NCBI GenBank assembly: GCA_027050975.1
Contig: JALUAR010000006.1
Span: 1-7,614 of the forward strand
DNA from: Thermodesulfovibrio sp.
GTDB taxonomy: Bacteria; Nitrospirota; Thermodesulfovibrionia; Thermodesulfovibrionales; JdFR-85
DNA: 7,614 nt
Direction: 5' to 3'
The notes under the pieces are model-generated. The model made no database searches and had not been told where the DNA came from. It saw nothing but the letters and a program-made list of their open reading frames with translations. This document shows, one piece after another, positions 6,345 through 7,614 of this stretch (its first letter is position 1; every line of letters begins with the position of its first letter). The position numbers and the translations under genes are program-made.

Positions 6345-6790
6345 TCTAATTCCTTGCAGTATTGATCAATATACGCAAACACTTTACTTAGATCAGTTTC
6401 GCCTGTCTCTTGAGGGAAAAGAGGTACCAACCCCTCTTCAAATGCCAGGATATCTTCATATTCATGTTTTTTCCACGGCATCATCTCCAACACTTTGATT
6501 ACCCGCACCAAAGAGTCACTGCACTTATCAGATATGCTATAGTGTCTTTTTGCCATTTCATAGGCAGTATATCTGGCATTACGCCTAAAGGGAGAAGTGG
6601 GTGTATTAATCGCATGCTCTTTATTGATTTTAACTGACTTGGGGAGCGATCTAAACATAGCATCTTTGTCAACATAACGCTTGATCAGCCATGAGGTTAG
6701 AATCGTATCACTCTCATAGGGATAGTGACTTTGATATTCCGAGGGGAAAAGTAACAGTGTAGTGCTTAGTATGACCCATAACATTTTCAC
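6341..6790 (-). CDS. Probable exported protein, possible divergent ChrB-type chromate-resistance domain
   Basis: Starting at GTG 6790, this is a 149-residue protein. The GTG overlaps the ATPase stop (GTGA), and GGAAGGA lies 9 bases upstream, so it is preferred over TTG 6820, ATG 6808 or ATG 6784. Residues 1-16 are hydrophobic (MLWVILSTTLLLF) and look like a signal peptide or anchor. Residues 28-46 (DTILTSWLIKRYVDKDAMF) resemble the SAWLI(R/K)RFIDPxAxF opening of the ChrB C-terminal 'chromate resistance exported protein' domain. The spacing to a later helical part (RYTAYEMAKRHYSISD, VRVIKVLEMM) and a final FEEGLVPLFPQ segment also fits that family. The Glu, His and Cys positions I recall for that family's central motif are not preserved. 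If related, it has probably lost or changed activity. The family call is by recollection and tentative; the gene itself is well supported by context. Confidence 0.8.
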   Translation of the reverse strand: MKMLWVILSTTLLLFPSEYQSHYPYESDTILTSWLIKRYVDKDAMFRSLPKSVKINKEHAINTPTSPFRRNARYTAYEMAKRHYSISDKCSDSLVRVIKVLEMMPWKKHEYEDILAFEEGLVPLFPQETGETDLSKVFAYIDQYCKELE

Positions 6791-7497
6791 GGCAGCAGTT
6801 CCTTCCATCTTTGAATCCAAGGGGAGAATGTATGCTCTTGTATCTGTGAATACGTGCCTTGAAATGCAACTTTTCCCTCTTCTAAAACAATAATCATACT
6901 ATGAATATCTTTAATTCCTACAAAGTGGTGTGTCACTTTGATCATTCCAAAGCCCTCTTTTTTCTGTTCGCTTTCAAGCATACGCATAAGCATATCTGCC
7001 TGCACGATATCGATATTTGCAAAAGGTTCATCCAGAAAAAGATAATCGGGTTTGGCGGCCAATGCACGAGAGAGTGCCAGACGCTGTTTCTCTCCTCCTG
7101 AAAGGGTATGGGGCTTTTGTTTATTACGGTGTTCAAGATTGACCAAAGCTATATAATAATCGGTCTGCTCCTGCTGTTTGAGTGACTTTCCTTTGGAGAG
7201 TGTAAAATTGATATGCTCTTCAACACTCAAGTGATCCCACAAGGCAAACTCCTGAGAAAGATACATCAACCCTTTTTTATAAAGAGGATCACTTTGCACA
7301 ATATGCTGTTCATTTTCCTCTTTACAGATGAATCCTTCACACTCTTCAAGTCCCAATATCGATCGTATCAGAGTACTTTTACCGCTGCCTGATGCACCTA
7401 TGATAAAATATTTATACCCTTTTTCAAAACGTAGATCATTAATTTCCAATCTAAAATGCTTCTCTTTTCTCGCTACACAGGAACCGATATGAATCAT
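6787..7497 (-). CDS. ABC transporter ATP-binding protein
   Basis: This 236-residue cytoplasmic ATPase powers an ABC transporter. All nucleotide-binding motifs are intact: Walker A GASGSGKST (34-42), Q-loop YLSQEFALWDHLS with Gln82, signature LSGGEKQ (132-138), Walker B YLFLDE (152-157), D-loop NID (161-163) and switch His190. It ends soon after the switch region and has no C-terminal regulatory domain, so it is nearer in size to ThiQ or short amino-acid/metal-type ATPases than to ModC or FbpC. The start at ATG 7497 overlaps the permease stop (ATGA) and has AAGGGTGG upstream; the longer frame from 7521 is less likely. The paired permease and the Q-loop style suggest an importer, but the substrate cannot be read from the sequence, and no binding protein is in the window. 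Confidence 0.93.
   Translation of the reverse strand: MIHIGSCVARKEKHFRLEINDLRFEKGYKYFIIGASGSGKSTLIRSILGLEECEGFICKEENEQHIVQSDPLYKKGLMYLSQEFALWDHLSVEEHINFTLSKGKSLKQQEQTDYYIALVNLEHRNKQKPHTLSGGEKQRLALSRALAAKPDYLFLDEPFANIDIVQADMLMRMLESEQKKEGFGMIKVTHHFVGIKDIHSMIIVLEEGKVAFQGTYSQIQEHTFSPWIQRWKELLP
6800..6806 (-). promoter_or_regulatory. Ribosome binding site that decides the GTG start of the 149-residue protein
   Basis: GGAAGGA lies 9 bases before GTG 6790 and inside the end of the ATPase gene. It favours the GTGA overlap start over the nearby ATG at 6784, for which the spacing would be 15 bases. Confidence 0.6.
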
Positions 7498-7613
7498 CTT
7501 GCCACCCTTTTGCTCAACCACCCAAGAAGGATGAATAGGAGTATAACAAAAAAGAGTTGCGCCAGTGATAAAAAGGCGATCGTTGCCTTGTCTCCATAAT
7601 GCAACAGATTATA
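7494..7613 (-). CDS. ABC transporter permease, C-terminal fragment at the right edge
   Basis: The minus-strand frame entering at 7613 gives 39 residues, beginning YNLLHYGDKATIAFLSLAQL and ending GWLSKRVAR before the TGA at 7496-7494. The segment from AFLSLAQ through FFVILLFILLGWL is a typical last transmembrane helix with a basic cytoplasmic tail. The (I)YNLLHYGD-type loop resembles the end of binding-protein-dependent permeases of the FbpB/ThiP class, which fuse two membrane domains. The stop overlaps the ATPase start, as expected for partner subunits. The rest of the gene lies outside the window. Confidence 0.75.
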   Translation of the reverse strand, partial: YNLLHYGDKATIAFLSLAQLFFVILLFILLGWLSKRVAR

Positions 7614-7614
7614 G

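Noticed and set aside
6791..6820. TTG 6820 or ATG 6808 as start of the 149-residue protein
   Set aside because: Both place polar residues before the hydrophobic segment, and GTG 6790 has a better-placed RBS and a GTGA overlap.
7498..7521. Longer start for the ABC ATPase at 7521
   Set aside because: The eight extra residues overlap the permease tail. ATG 7497 gives the common ATGA overlap with an RBS-like AAGGGTGG upstream.
1..7614. CRISPR arrays, tRNA or rRNA genes, insertion sequences
   Set aside because: I saw no regularly spaced direct repeats, RNA-gene signatures, transposase motifs or terminal inverted repeats. The repeats present are protein-module repeats.

Overview
All coding in this window lies on the minus strand, so the genes read from high to low coordinates. 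Eight genes are packed almost end to end. Six are complete. An ABC permease enters at the right edge as its C-terminus only, and a large RHS/YD-repeat protein runs off the left edge. The moderate-to-low GC content, strong purine-rich ribosome binding sites and ATGA/GTGA stop-start overlaps indicate a Gram-negative bacterium. The style resembles sulfur-oxidising Campylobacterota (Sulfurovum/Sulfurimonas type), but that is an impression: there is no rRNA or universal marker gene to test it.

Right part (7613 to 4435): the last 39 residues of an ABC permease, a 236-residue ABC ATPase, a 149-residue probably exported protein that may be a divergent ChrB-type chromate-resistance domain, a 281-residue exported TolB-like beta-propeller protein, and a 355-residue exported protein with two FlgD-like Ig modules. 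Every junction is a 4-base stop/start overlap, so this half looks like one translationally coupled operon.

Middle (4434 to 4361): a 74-base AT-rich gap, the only real intergenic space. It has a TATACT -10-like element, a perfect 12-bp palindrome where the -35 would lie, and a strong RBS. No terminator hairpin is visible, so readthrough plus an internal promoter is the likeliest arrangement.

Left part (4360 to 1): a 919-residue lipoprotein made of Ig-like domains, three PKD domains with DxDxDG-type loops, and three FlgD-like modules; a 136-residue exported coiled-coil protein; and the first 393 residues of an RHS protein. The RHS protein has a Sec signal peptide, a nine-cysteine segment, a Gly/Pro/Ser linker, a DUF6531-like entry domain and the beginning of a YD-repeat array.

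The most interesting reading is that the left part, probably with the 355- and 281-residue proteins, encodes a Sec-dependent envelope or surface system built around an RHS protein, with no type VI secretion partner in view. In support, the 355-residue protein and the C-terminal third of the lipoprotein share the same ordered pair of FlgD-like modules. The role of the system is not established by the sequence, and the RHS C-terminus, where a toxin or adhesin domain would lie, is outside the window.
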